A DNA stretch of 27,317 nt from QYOJ01 sp043810345. Lineage in GTDB: Bacteria > Bacteroidota > Bacteroidia > Bacteroidales > FEN-979. Positions 7,554 to 14,669 of this stretch are shown here, in pieces. Under the pieces are notes generated by a model. The model did not search any database. It saw only the letters and a program-made list of their open reading frames with translations, and was not told where the DNA came from. The stretch covers positions 1-27,317 of the forward strand of contig JBDROF010000080.1 of the NCBI GenBank assembly GCA_043810345.1, given 5' to 3'. How positions within the stretch are numbered: the stretch's first letter is position 1; the number at the start of each line of letters is the position of its first letter. Both the position numbers and the translations under genes were made by a program.

Positions 7554-8345
7554 ATGAAAAAAATTCTCTTATTATGCGGAGTGATTTTAATCCTCCCGTG
7601 GCATGTCACAAGTCAGGATGTTGAGTACCTGACAGAGCAGGATTTCCAGGTAGAAAAGCAACGTCTTCTGGAATCCATTTACAAAACCAATAAAGCCAAC
7701 AAAGATTTGCGGGACAAACTTTACCTTCAGGTTGCATCACTTGACAGTCTGGCTCATCTTCTCGATCTGCAGGCAGAAGAGATGGTAGCCCAGCAAGATT
7801 CTCTAACCCAGATTCAAAGCTATCAATCCGATTTGGATGGCCGCCTGCTGACCCAACGGAAGTCCGGCACCCTCATCGCCATTCTGATCCCGGCTGGGCT
7901 TTTCCTCCTCTTTCTTGCTCTACTGATCTGGTTGATCGCATTGAGGCATCGTATACAAGCAAACCAGAAATCTCTGGAAGGAGAGATCGAGAAGAGCAAT
8001 AAGCGGCTCGATGATCTCACAGCCTCATGCGCAAATGACCAGTCGGCAATGAAAGCACAAATCAACTCATCTTTCAGCGGACTGGAAAAACGACTTGATG
8101 CCTTTTCCAAAGAGATGGAAGAAAAGGTACAGAAACTGGAACAATTTCAACAGGAGGATAAAATTGCCCATGATACCATGCATCAAGAGGCTTATGCGAA
8201 GATAGAGAAATTTAAAACAGAGCTGCAGAAGGGCTATTCCCTGATCTCCAATGAGCTGGGAAAATTCAAAGAGGAATCAACCGCGATCATCAAACAGACG
8301 AAAGATCATTTATTGGATGTGCTCTCAAAGAAACTAAAGGAGTAA
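7554..8345 (+). CDS. Coiled-coil protein with signal peptide and one membrane span, unknown function
   Basis: This 263-residue protein begins with a signal peptide (MKKILLLCGVILILPWHVTSQ). A helical, charged extracytoplasmic segment (about 22-103) precedes one long membrane helix (about 106-130, IAILIPAGLFLLFLALLIWL). A second coiled-coil segment (about 135-263) is rich in Lys and Glu. The two coiled coils on opposite sides of a membrane span resemble a scaffold or signal-transmitting rod, not an enzyme. I recognise no family. It converges with the SPFH gene with only 16 bp between stops. Confidence 0.75.
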   Translation: MKKILLLCGVILILPWHVTSQDVEYLTEQDFQVEKQRLLESIYKTNKANKDLRDKLYLQVASLDSLAHLLDLQAEEMVAQQDSLTQIQSYQSDLDGRLLTQRKSGTLIAILIPAGLFLLFLALLIWLIALRHRIQANQKSLEGEIEKSNKRLDDLTASCANDQSAMKAQINSSFSGLEKRLDAFSKEMEEKVQKLEQFQQEDKIAHDTMHQEAYAKIEKFKTELQKGYSLISNELGKFKEESTAIIKQTKDHLLDVLSKKLKE

Positions 8346-8361
8346 TCTCCTCCGGGATGGT

Positions 8362-9237
8362 TTACTCTTCCGTTCTCTTTCGTTTCAATGGGATCACCCC
8401 GGCCATCTCTCCGAGTACGTTCACAAGATCAGAGCCCACTGGCACGATGATCTTGGCATTGTCCTGCAGCGCCACCTCAAGCATCTGGATCCGGCGCAGC
8501 AACTGGGCGTTTCCAATAAAGAACTTCTCTGCTGCCTCATTCACCAGCTGTATGGCCTGGGCCTCCCCTTCGGCCCTGAGGATGGCGCCCTGCTTGACTC
8601 CTTCTGCTTTGCGGATCTCAGCACGTTTTAGCCCGTCAGCCTGAGTTTCCTGAGCCGTTGCAAAATCGATAGCAGCAATCTTTTCATTTTCGGCCTTGAC
8701 AATCTTGTTCATCGTCTCCTGCACATCTTTGGGAGGATCGATCTCCTTTAACTCGGTACGCATAATCTCAATCCCCCAGAGAGCTGTCTCATCCAGCAGC
8801 GTGCTGTGCAACTCCTTGTTGATCTTACCCCGTTCGCTATTCGCCGATTTTAACGTCATTGTCCCGATGATATTCCTTAGGGTGGTTCTTGCCAGGTTTA
8901 CGATCTGCCATTCGATCCTGTTCACGTTGTACTGTGATGCTTTAACGCTCCCTTCGTCGGATTTAATCTTGAAATAGACCTGTGCATCTACTTTGGCATT
9001 GAGATTGTCGTTGGTTATGATCTCCTGAGGTTCGGCATCGATCATCTTCTCTGTAATATTGACCTGGTACATTTTTTCAATACTCGGAATGATCCAGCTA
9101 AAACCTGGGGTGGCAAACCGGCAGTATTTCCCGAAGCGTTCAATTAAACCGCGATGTGTCGGACGAACGATCCGGATACCGGAAAGAAAAAACAGAACTA
9201 AAACGGCAATAATGATTGCCCACACAATTCCTGACAT
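8362..9237 (-). CDS. SPFH/stomatin-like membrane protein
   Basis: This 291-residue protein has an N-terminal membrane anchor (about 4-20) followed by an SPFH domain with IVRPTHRGLIERFGKY, PGFSWIIPSIEKMYQVNI and IDAEPQEIITNDN. A long helical part with ETQADGLKRAEIRKAEG and ILRAEGEAQAIQLVNEA is the usual oligomerising region of stomatin/QmcA-type proteins. These form ring- or cage-like oligomers in membrane microdomains and often regulate membrane proteases or transporters. The QmcA partner NfeD is not adjacent. Length is usual for the family. Confidence 0.92.
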   Translation of the reverse strand: MSGIVWAIIIAVLVLFFLSGIRIVRPTHRGLIERFGKYCRFATPGFSWIIPSIEKMYQVNITEKMIDAEPQEIITNDNLNAKVDAQVYFKIKSDEGSVKASQYNVNRIEWQIVNLARTTLRNIIGTMTLKSANSERGKINKELHSTLLDETALWGIEIMRTELKEIDPPKDVQETMNKIVKAENEKIAAIDFATAQETQADGLKRAEIRKAEGVKQGAILRAEGEAQAIQLVNEAAEKFFIGNAQLLRRIQMLEVALQDNAKIIVPVGSDLVNVLGEMAGVIPLKRKRTEE

Positions 9238-9289
9238 ACTTACTTGGGTTTTGAAGGGTTAAACACTAACTTTGCTCAAAAATTCAATA

Positions 9290-9320
9290 CAAACATACTA
9301 AGATTTGAATATAAAAGCAA
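9290..9320 (-). promoter_or_regulatory. Promoter of the SPFH gene
   Basis: On the minus strand TTG (9320-9318), 20 bp, then TATGTTTG (9297-9290), an exact TAnnTTTG match. The leader to ATG 9237 is about 45 nt. I see only a weak candidate for the divergent lipoprotein gene in the same gap. Confidence 0.6.
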
Positions 9321-9353
9321 CTCCTCCGTGAAACCCATTCAAAATCAATTACC

Positions 9354-11012
9354 ATGAAAACCCTTTTTACATTTTTCATCCTCCCGTTGCTGGCCATCGG
9401 ATTACTGGCAGGTTGCACCCGGGATACCAGCACTGCAGAGGAAATTACATTCGACTCCCTGATGCAGGCCAAAGTTGGTGAGTTCGCCGTAGTTCAGCTA
9501 ACTACCGACCTTTCCATCCTTTCTGAGAACGAGAAACAGATGATCCCCATACTCATCGAAGCTGCCGGGATTATGGATAACCTCTTCTGGCAACAGGCAT
9601 TTGCAGAGAATAAGAACACCTTTCTCGATAGCCTGACCAACCTCAATGCCCGGAAGTTCGCTGAAATCAATTACGGGCCCTGGGAGCGGCTTGATGGGAA
9701 CAAACCGTTTCTTCCCGGCTATGGAGAGAAACCGCTGGGAGCCAACTTCTATCCGGAGCACATGACGAAAGAGGAGTTTGAGAAGTGGGACAACCCCGAT
9801 AAAACAAGTCAGTATACCCTTATCCGGAGAGAGGAAGACGGAAGCCTTAGGACAGTCTGGTATCACGAAGCTTTCCAGGAGCAGGTTGAAAAAGCGGCCG
9901 GCTTGCTTAGAGCTGCAGCAGATCTTGCCGAAGATCCGGGGTTGAAGAAATACCTTGAGTTGAGAGCTGAGGCGTTGGTGACCGATGACTATTACCTTTC
10001 CGACATGGCCTGGATGGAGATGAAAACCAACACAGTTGATGTGGTTATCGGACCTATTGAAAACTATGAGGATAAACTGTTCGGGTACAAAACAGCCTAC
10101 GAGTGTGCCGTACTAATCAAAGACAAAGAGTGGAGTAAGAAACTGGAGAAGTTCGCCTCTTATCTGCCCGAGCTACAGCAGCAACTCCCTGTCGATGCAA
10201 AATACAAAACGGAGAAGCCCGGAACCGATTCCGATCTCAACGCCTATGACATCATTTACAGCGCGGGTGACATGAATGCCGGCAGCAAGACCATCGCTAT
10301 CAATCTGCCCAACGATGAGCGGGTCCAGCTGAAAAAAGGCAGCCGCCGGCTGCAACTAAAAAATGCGATGCGTGCCAAGTTCGACAACATCCTGGTACCG
10401 ATTGCCGGCGTGTTGATCGATTCGGCACAGCGTGCCAATATCAAATTCGATGCCTTCTTCAGCAACGTTATGTTCCATGAGGTGGCGCACGGACTGGGTA
10501 TCAAGCAAACCATCACCGGAAAGGGGACAGTCAGGGAGGCCTTGAAAGAAAAATACAGCGCCTTTGAAGAGGCCAAAGCCGATGTGCTCGGTTTGTTCAT
10601 GACCGTGAAGCTGATTGAAATGGGTGAGGTTACCGGGATCACCCCGGAGGACTGCTTTGTCACTTACATGGCCGGCATGTTCCGCTCGGTAAGGTTTGGA
10701 GCTGCCAGCGCTCATGGCAAAGCCAACATGATGTGCTTCAACTTTTTCAGCGAAAAAGGCGCTTTTGAGCGGTTGGAAGACGGGGCCTACAAGGTCAACT
10801 TTGAGAAGATCCGCGAAGCCATGAACGAGTGGGCAGCCTTTTTATTGATGCTGGAAGGAGATGGTAATTATGAAGCCGCTACCGAATTCCTTACAACCAA
10901 CGGTGTGATTAATCCCGTGCTTCAGTCCGAACTCGATCTTTTAAAGTCAAAGCAAATTCCGGTAGATATTGTGTATGACCAGGGGGTGACGGTGTTGGGA
11001 CTGACGGAATAA
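9354..11012 (+). CDS. M49-like zinc metallopeptidase, lipoprotein
   Basis: This 552-residue protein has a lipoprotein signal peptide with lipobox LLAG/C at Cys21, so it is anchored in an envelope membrane. Residues 375-379 are HEVAH in the sequence HEVAHGLGIK, and EEAKAD at 405-410 supplies the third zinc ligand. This pair matches the dipeptidyl peptidase III (M49) superfamily. Classical M49 enzymes have a six-residue HExxGH, whereas this has a five-residue HExxH followed by GLG, as in the M49-like domain of plant Nudix 3 proteins, from memory. Zinc binding and peptidase activity are likely, but the exact substrate is open. The gene stands alone between a divergent SPFH gene and a repeat-rich gap. 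Confidence 0.83.
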   Translation: MKTLFTFFILPLLAIGLLAGCTRDTSTAEEITFDSLMQAKVGEFAVVQLTTDLSILSENEKQMIPILIEAAGIMDNLFWQQAFAENKNTFLDSLTNLNARKFAEINYGPWERLDGNKPFLPGYGEKPLGANFYPEHMTKEEFEKWDNPDKTSQYTLIRREEDGSLRTVWYHEAFQEQVEKAAGLLRAAADLAEDPGLKKYLELRAEALVTDDYYLSDMAWMEMKTNTVDVVIGPIENYEDKLFGYKTAYECAVLIKDKEWSKKLEKFASYLPELQQQLPVDAKYKTEKPGTDSDLNAYDIIYSAGDMNAGSKTIAINLPNDERVQLKKGSRRLQLKNAMRAKFDNILVPIAGVLIDSAQRANIKFDAFFSNVMFHEVAHGLGIKQTITGKGTVREALKEKYSAFEEAKADVLGLFMTVKLIEMGEVTGITPEDCFVTYMAGMFRSVRFGAASAHGKANMMCFNFFSEKGAFERLEDGAYKVNFEKIREAMNEWAAFLLMLEGDGNYEAATEFLTTNGVINPVLQSELDLLKSKQIPVDIVYDQGVTVLGLTE

Positions 11013-11035
11013 CGAATTTCGTACTTGCCCTCCAA

Positions 11036-11077
11036 CCCCCTAAAGGGGGAGTAAGTCCCCTTCAGGGGATTTAGGGG
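11036..11077. repeat. GC-rich palindromic element downstream of the M49-like gene
   Basis: CCCCTAAA (11037-11044) is matched by TTTAGGGG (11070-11077). Inside it lie GGGGA/TCCCC and CCCC-TTCA-GGGG. The element can fold as a nested hairpin or cruciform. It may act as a terminator, though there is no T tract. It resembles dispersed palindromes seen between genes of many Bacteroidota. Confidence 0.6.
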
Positions 11078-11078
11078 C

Positions 11079-11104
11079 GACAATGACAATATGACAATAT
11101 GACC
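11079..11104. repeat. Short tandem repeat overlapping the methyltransferase start
   Basis: GACAAT is followed by two exact GACAATAT copies and then GACC. The ATG at 11099 lies inside the last repeat, so the start region of the methyltransferase is itself repeat-derived. Confidence 0.55.
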
Positions 11105-12181
11105 AACAACCAGTCATCTCCAATCTCTGACCCTGCACACTTCCTCGAAATAGTAAATGCTTTCCGGGTTAGCCGGATTATCCTTTCGGCTTATGAGTTA
11201 CAGGTATTTGATCACCTCAAGGGCAAAGGTAAAAGGTCGGATGAACTTGGCAAACTCCTTGACACGCAGACGAGAGCGACTGATCGACTTTTGAATGCGC
11301 TGGTGGTCATTGGATTGCTACAAAAAGAGGCGGATTGTTTTACGAATACTTCCTTTGCCTCCAAATTCCTGGTCTCCTCCTCCCCTGCCTATCTTAGCAA
11401 CCTGGCTTTGACCAACCATACCTGGAAGACTTGGAGTACCCTGACAGAGGCAACAAAAGCCGGCACTTCTGTCTATTTCGAAGACCCCATCAATGAGCGT
11501 CCGGAGGAGTGGCAGCAGGCTTTCATTGCCGCTATGCACCGGCGGGCCGCACCACAGGCCAAAGAGGTGGCCGACGCATTGGATCTTTCCCTTGTGCGAC
11601 GGGTACTTGATGTTGGCGGCGGGTCAGGCGCCTTCACCATGGAGTTCCTGAGCCGGAATCCGGAGATGACGGGCGTGGTGTTTGATCTGCCGAATATTGT
11701 GGGGATTACGAAGCAGTTTATTACCCCTCCCCCTACCCCCTCCCCAAGAAGGGAGGGGAACATCCGGCATCCGGCATCCGGCATCCGGGATCAAATATCC
11801 CGTATCACGAATCGCGTATCTGTTATAGCCGGCGACTATTTAAAAGATGACTTCGGTTCAGGCTACGATCTGGTGTTTATGTCGGCCATTATCCACATCA
11901 ATTCGCCGGAGGAGAACCAACTGCTGATCCGGAAGGGAGCGCACGCCCTTAACCCCGGCGGACGGCTTGTGGTCCTGGACCATATCATGAACGAGGAAAG
12001 GACGGAACCTGAGGTGGGTGCTATTTTCGCCATCAATATGCTGGTAGGCACCAAACACGGGGACACCTATACCGAAAACGAACTCAGATCCTGGATGCTG
12101 AATGCTGAATTAGTTGATGTCTCTTTGATCACGACGCCGGGGGGGGTGCAATTGATGGTGGGGGAAAGACGTGAGACGTAA
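11099..12181 (+). CDS. SAM-dependent O-methyltransferase-like protein with repeat-derived loop
   Basis: This 360-residue protein has a winged-helix dimerisation region (about 12-95) with typical IVNAFRVSRIILSAYELQVF, followed by a class I methyltransferase domain. SAM motif I is VLDVGGGSGAF (about 169-179), with FDLPNI after it, then GDYLKDDFGSGYDLVF and the C-terminal NPGGRLVVLDHI. This is the O-methyltransferase (PF00891-like) architecture of small-molecule enzymes. Between NIVGITKQFI and NRVSVIAGDY the family normally has a short link; here about 25-30 residues (TPPPTPSPRREG and onward) are encoded by inserted repeat DNA. The frame survives. The C-terminal codons and TAA also lie in a heptamer array. 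The enzyme may be impaired or may tolerate a surface loop. Confidence 0.8.
   Translation: MTNNQSSPISDPAHFLEIVNAFRVSRIILSAYELQVFDHLKGKGKRSDELGKLLDTQTRATDRLLNALVVIGLLQKEADCFTNTSFASKFLVSSSPAYLSNLALTNHTWKTWSTLTEATKAGTSVYFEDPINERPEEWQQAFIAAMHRRAAPQAKEVADALDLSLVRRVLDVGGGSGAFTMEFLSRNPEMTGVVFDLPNIVGITKQFITPPPTPSPRREGNIRHPASGIRDQISRITNRVSVIAGDYLKDDFGSGYDLVFMSAIIHINSPEENQLLIRKGAHALNPGGRLVVLDHIMNEERTEPEVGAIFAINMLVGTKHGDTYTENELRSWMLNAELVDVSLITTPGGVQLMVGERRET
11722..11823 (+). repeat. Repeat cassette inserted in frame inside the methyltransferase gene
   Basis: CCCCTCCC (11737-11744) and GGGAGGGG (11751-11758) form a hairpin. Four exact CATCCGG heptamers follow (11761-11788), then degenerate heptamers TATCCCG, TATCACG, AATCGCG and TATCTGT (11796-11823). 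AATCGCG followed by TATC recurs in the array near 12322. The cassette interrupts a normally short loop after SAM motif I. Confidence 0.75.
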
Positions 12182-12236
12182 GACGTAAGACGTAAGACGT
12201 AAGACGTGAGACGAAGGATGAGGGACATGGGACGAG
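12167..12236. repeat. 7-bp tandem array (AGACGTA type)
   Basis: Ten heptamers run in phase: AGACGTG, four exact AGACGTA, AGACGTG, AGACGAA, then degenerate GGATGAG, GGACATG and GGACGAG. The methyltransferase stop codon falls inside the third unit. Decay increases away from the gene. Confidence 0.85.
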
Positions 12237-12245
12237 ATCCTAAAA

Positions 12246-12296
12246 AAGAGGAATGAGCCACCGGCGTGTCATTTTGCCTTATGACTCATTCCTCTT
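12246..12296. terminator. Inverted repeat between convergent genes
   Basis: AAGAGGAATGAG (12246-12257) is perfectly matched by CTCATTCCTCTT (12285-12296), with a 27-nt loop. It lies between the plus-strand methyltransferase and the minus-strand T9SS gene. An A-rich run precedes it. It may terminate both transcripts; the long loop makes it atypical. Confidence 0.45.
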
Positions 12297-12342
12297 CCCT
12301 CTTCCCTCTTCCCTCTTCCCTAATCGCGTATCCCGTATCCCT
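12287..12342. repeat. 7-bp tandem array (CTTCCCT type) running into the T9SS stop codon
   Basis: CATTCCT, four exact CTTCCCT copies (12294-12321), then AATCGCG, TATCCCG and TATCCCT, all in 7-bp phase. The last unit overlaps the TAG of the minus-strand gene at 12341-12343. The final three units are related to those inside the methyltransferase. Confidence 0.85.
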
Positions 12343-14638
12343 ACTTGTTCACCAGTATCCTCCGGATCATCCGGTGGTCACTGTTATAAAACACTACCGT
12401 ATACACTCCGTTCGGCGCAGGCCTCAGGTCTATGAATTTCTCCGCTTTGCCATGGTAAACAAATACCCTGGTTTCATAAATCTGTACACCCATGATATTG
12501 TACACCGCAATCGTGAAAGTTTCATCCTTCGGCCATACAATGGAGGCGATAAACTGCCCGTCGTTCGGCACCGGGTAGAGATTGAATGAGCTGGTGATCG
12601 AAGATGCAGGTATCCCTGTAATAATTACATAGATGGTATTTGACGGATCGGAACTGCATCCATCAATGGTCACGATCACATAATAGTCACCACTCTCCGT
12701 GGGTAAATAGGTTTGCCCTGTCGCTCCCGGAATGGCCGTACCATTGAAGTACCATTGATTTCCTGATGGGGCACTGCTGGAAAGCAGGGTATCGCCCAGA
12801 AGTGTGATCACCGGAGCAGCCGGTTTAGGATTCACCGTTACGTTGAACGGGGGAGAGATAGTCCCGTTACCACAGCTATTGGTGCCGTATACCGTTACAT
12901 TACCTGACGTAGCAGTGAGTGAGAAGTTGACGGTGATCTGTTTGGTATTGTTGCCGCCCACAATCGTAGCTCCGGGAGGCACAGTCCACACATACCCGGT
13001 GGCGCTTGTGATCGTTGGAACACTGTAGATCACCCCTGTAGCTCCCTGGCATACGGGAGAGGTACCGGTAATGGTTCCGGCCGGAGCAGGCAGCGGGTTC
13101 ACCGTTACGGCAAGTGAAGAAGAAGGTCCGTTTCCGCACTGGTTGGTACCGGCCACCGTGATATTCCCGGAAGTCGCGGTGGCGCTATAGTTCACCGTAA
13201 TGGAATTGGTACCGGCCCCGGTCGCGATGCTAGCTCCCGGGGGCAGGGTCCAGGTATAGCTGGTGGCATTGGCGACGAGGCCTGTAGAATAAGCTACCCC
13301 ATTCGTTCCGGCACAAACTGCAGCAGGTCCTGTGATAGGTCCGGCCGGGTTTGGAAATGGATTCACCACGGTCATGTAAATTCCCGGCGTCACGGCCGTA
13401 CATCCGTTGGCATTCGTATAGATCACTGTGATCGTTTGCAGTCCCGTAAGAATCCAGGTTACCGTGATGTTTGAGGTACCTTGTCCGGCGGTGATCACAC
13501 CACCGGAAGTAATCGTCCACACGTAATTGGTCATCCCGGTCTCTGTGTAAAACTGGTTTCCGGTAGAACCTACACATGGTTCCGGATTATAGCTGTTGAT
13601 CGTCGGAATCGGCAATGGGTTCACGGTCACATTGTAAACGGTTACCGGGTTCGCGGTGCATCCGTTGGAATTGGTATAAATCACGGAAACCGTTTCCGCA
13701 CCGGAAGTTGTCCAGGTCACTGTGATCGCATTGGTACCGGTACCTCCGGAAATGGTTCCTCCGGCGGAGACCGTCCAGATATAATTGGTCATACCCGTTT
13801 GGGTGGTATAGACATTCCCGGACGAGTATATACAAACCGAAGCAGGACCGGTGATTGTCGGAACCGGCAACGGATTTACCGTAATGGTCACGGTGTTGGT
13901 GGGGACTGTTCCGCACCCGCTTGCCGAGGTCTGGTTCAAGCGGTACCAGGTGGTGGCTGTCAAAACAGGCGGCTGGTAAGTCAGAGCGGTTGCTCCGGCA
14001 ATGTTGGTCCAGGTCGTCCCGTTCGGGGAACTCTGCCATTGGTATGTATACGGCGTAGTTCCACCCGTTGGAGCCGTACCGGTCAGCAGGGCCGGAGCGG
14101 TGTTGGCACAGATGGTCTGGTTTCCCGCGATGGTTCCTGCTACGAGGTTCGGATAGACGGTGATGGTCACAGAGTTGGTAGTGACTGTGCCGGAACCCGA
14201 AGCCGAGGTCTGGTTCAAGCGGTACCAGGTGGTGGCTGCCAGAGCCGGTGGCTGGTAGTTCTGACTGGTAGCGCCTGTAATGTTGGTCCAGGTGGCACCG
14301 TTGGGTGAGTTCTGCCATTGGTATGTATAGGGGGTATTCCCACCCGTCGGAGGCGTACTGGTCAACTGGGCCGGAGCGGTGTTGTAACAGATGCTCTGGC
14401 TGGCAGCAATGGTTCCCGCAACGAGTGGCGGATAGAGGGTTTGCTGGAACCCTTGTGTGAGCATGTAAGCGCCTGCTGTTGCGGTTTCGGTAATCGGCTC
14501 GCCTATGGACCAGGAGGTCTGATAGGTAGCATTATCGCTTTGATCGCCACCTGAACAAACAAGCTGCTGCGAAAAAAACTGACCCACCACATTCACAGAA
14601 ACCAAAAATATCACTGTTAGTATGATTATTTTTTTCAT
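12341..14638 (-). CDS. T9SS surface protein with Ig-like and PKD-like repeats
   Basis: This 765-residue protein has a signal peptide (MKKIIILTVIFLVSVNVVGQ). Its N-terminus resembles the SWSIGEPITETA module of Bacteroidota surface proteins. Two 93-residue Ig-like repeats follow (279-bp DNA period), carrying PYTYQWQ and TTWYRLNQTSAS. Then come PKD-like repeats with GMTNYIWTVSAGGTI and VSVIYTNSNGCTA. The end is a T9SS type A sorting domain: LYPVPNDGQF, YNIMGVQIYE, LRPAPNGVYTV and IRRILVNK. It would be exported, cleaved and attached to the outer surface. An adhesin-like role is typical but not shown. It starts 31 bp after the S74 fibre gene and probably shares its transcript. Confidence 0.88.
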   Translation of the reverse strand: MKKIIILTVIFLVSVNVVGQFFSQQLVCSGGDQSDNATYQTSWSIGEPITETATAGAYMLTQGFQQTLYPPLVAGTIAASQSICYNTAPAQLTSTPPTGGNTPYTYQWQNSPNGATWTNITGATSQNYQPPALAATTWYRLNQTSASGSGTVTTNSVTITVYPNLVAGTIAGNQTICANTAPALLTGTAPTGGTTPYTYQWQSSPNGTTWTNIAGATALTYQPPVLTATTWYRLNQTSASGCGTVPTNTVTITVNPLPVPTITGPASVCIYSSGNVYTTQTGMTNYIWTVSAGGTISGGTGTNAITVTWTTSGAETVSVIYTNSNGCTANPVTVYNVTVNPLPIPTINSYNPEPCVGSTGNQFYTETGMTNYVWTITSGGVITAGQGTSNITVTWILTGLQTITVIYTNANGCTAVTPGIYMTVVNPFPNPAGPITGPAAVCAGTNGVAYSTGLVANATSYTWTLPPGASIATGAGTNSITVNYSATATSGNITVAGTNQCGNGPSSSLAVTVNPLPAPAGTITGTSPVCQGATGVIYSVPTITSATGYVWTVPPGATIVGGNNTKQITVNFSLTATSGNVTVYGTNSCGNGTISPPFNVTVNPKPAAPVITLLGDTLLSSSAPSGNQWYFNGTAIPGATGQTYLPTESGDYYVIVTIDGCSSDPSNTIYVIITGIPASSITSSFNLYPVPNDGQFIASIVWPKDETFTIAVYNIMGVQIYETRVFVYHGKAEKFIDLRPAPNGVYTVVFYNSDHRMIRRILVNK

Positions 14639-14669
14639 TATGTTTCTTTTTTATGGAAATCAGAAAAAA

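Noticed and set aside
12167..12342. Short repeats considered as CRISPR or an attachment site
   Set aside because: Units are 7 bp and contiguous with no spacers, and no integrase gene is present.
13481..14308. Long plus-strand frame opposite the 765-residue T9SS gene (and a similar one at 18136-18792)
   Set aside because: These are Gly/Arg/Ser-rich mirror products of repetitive coding DNA with no plausible start context.
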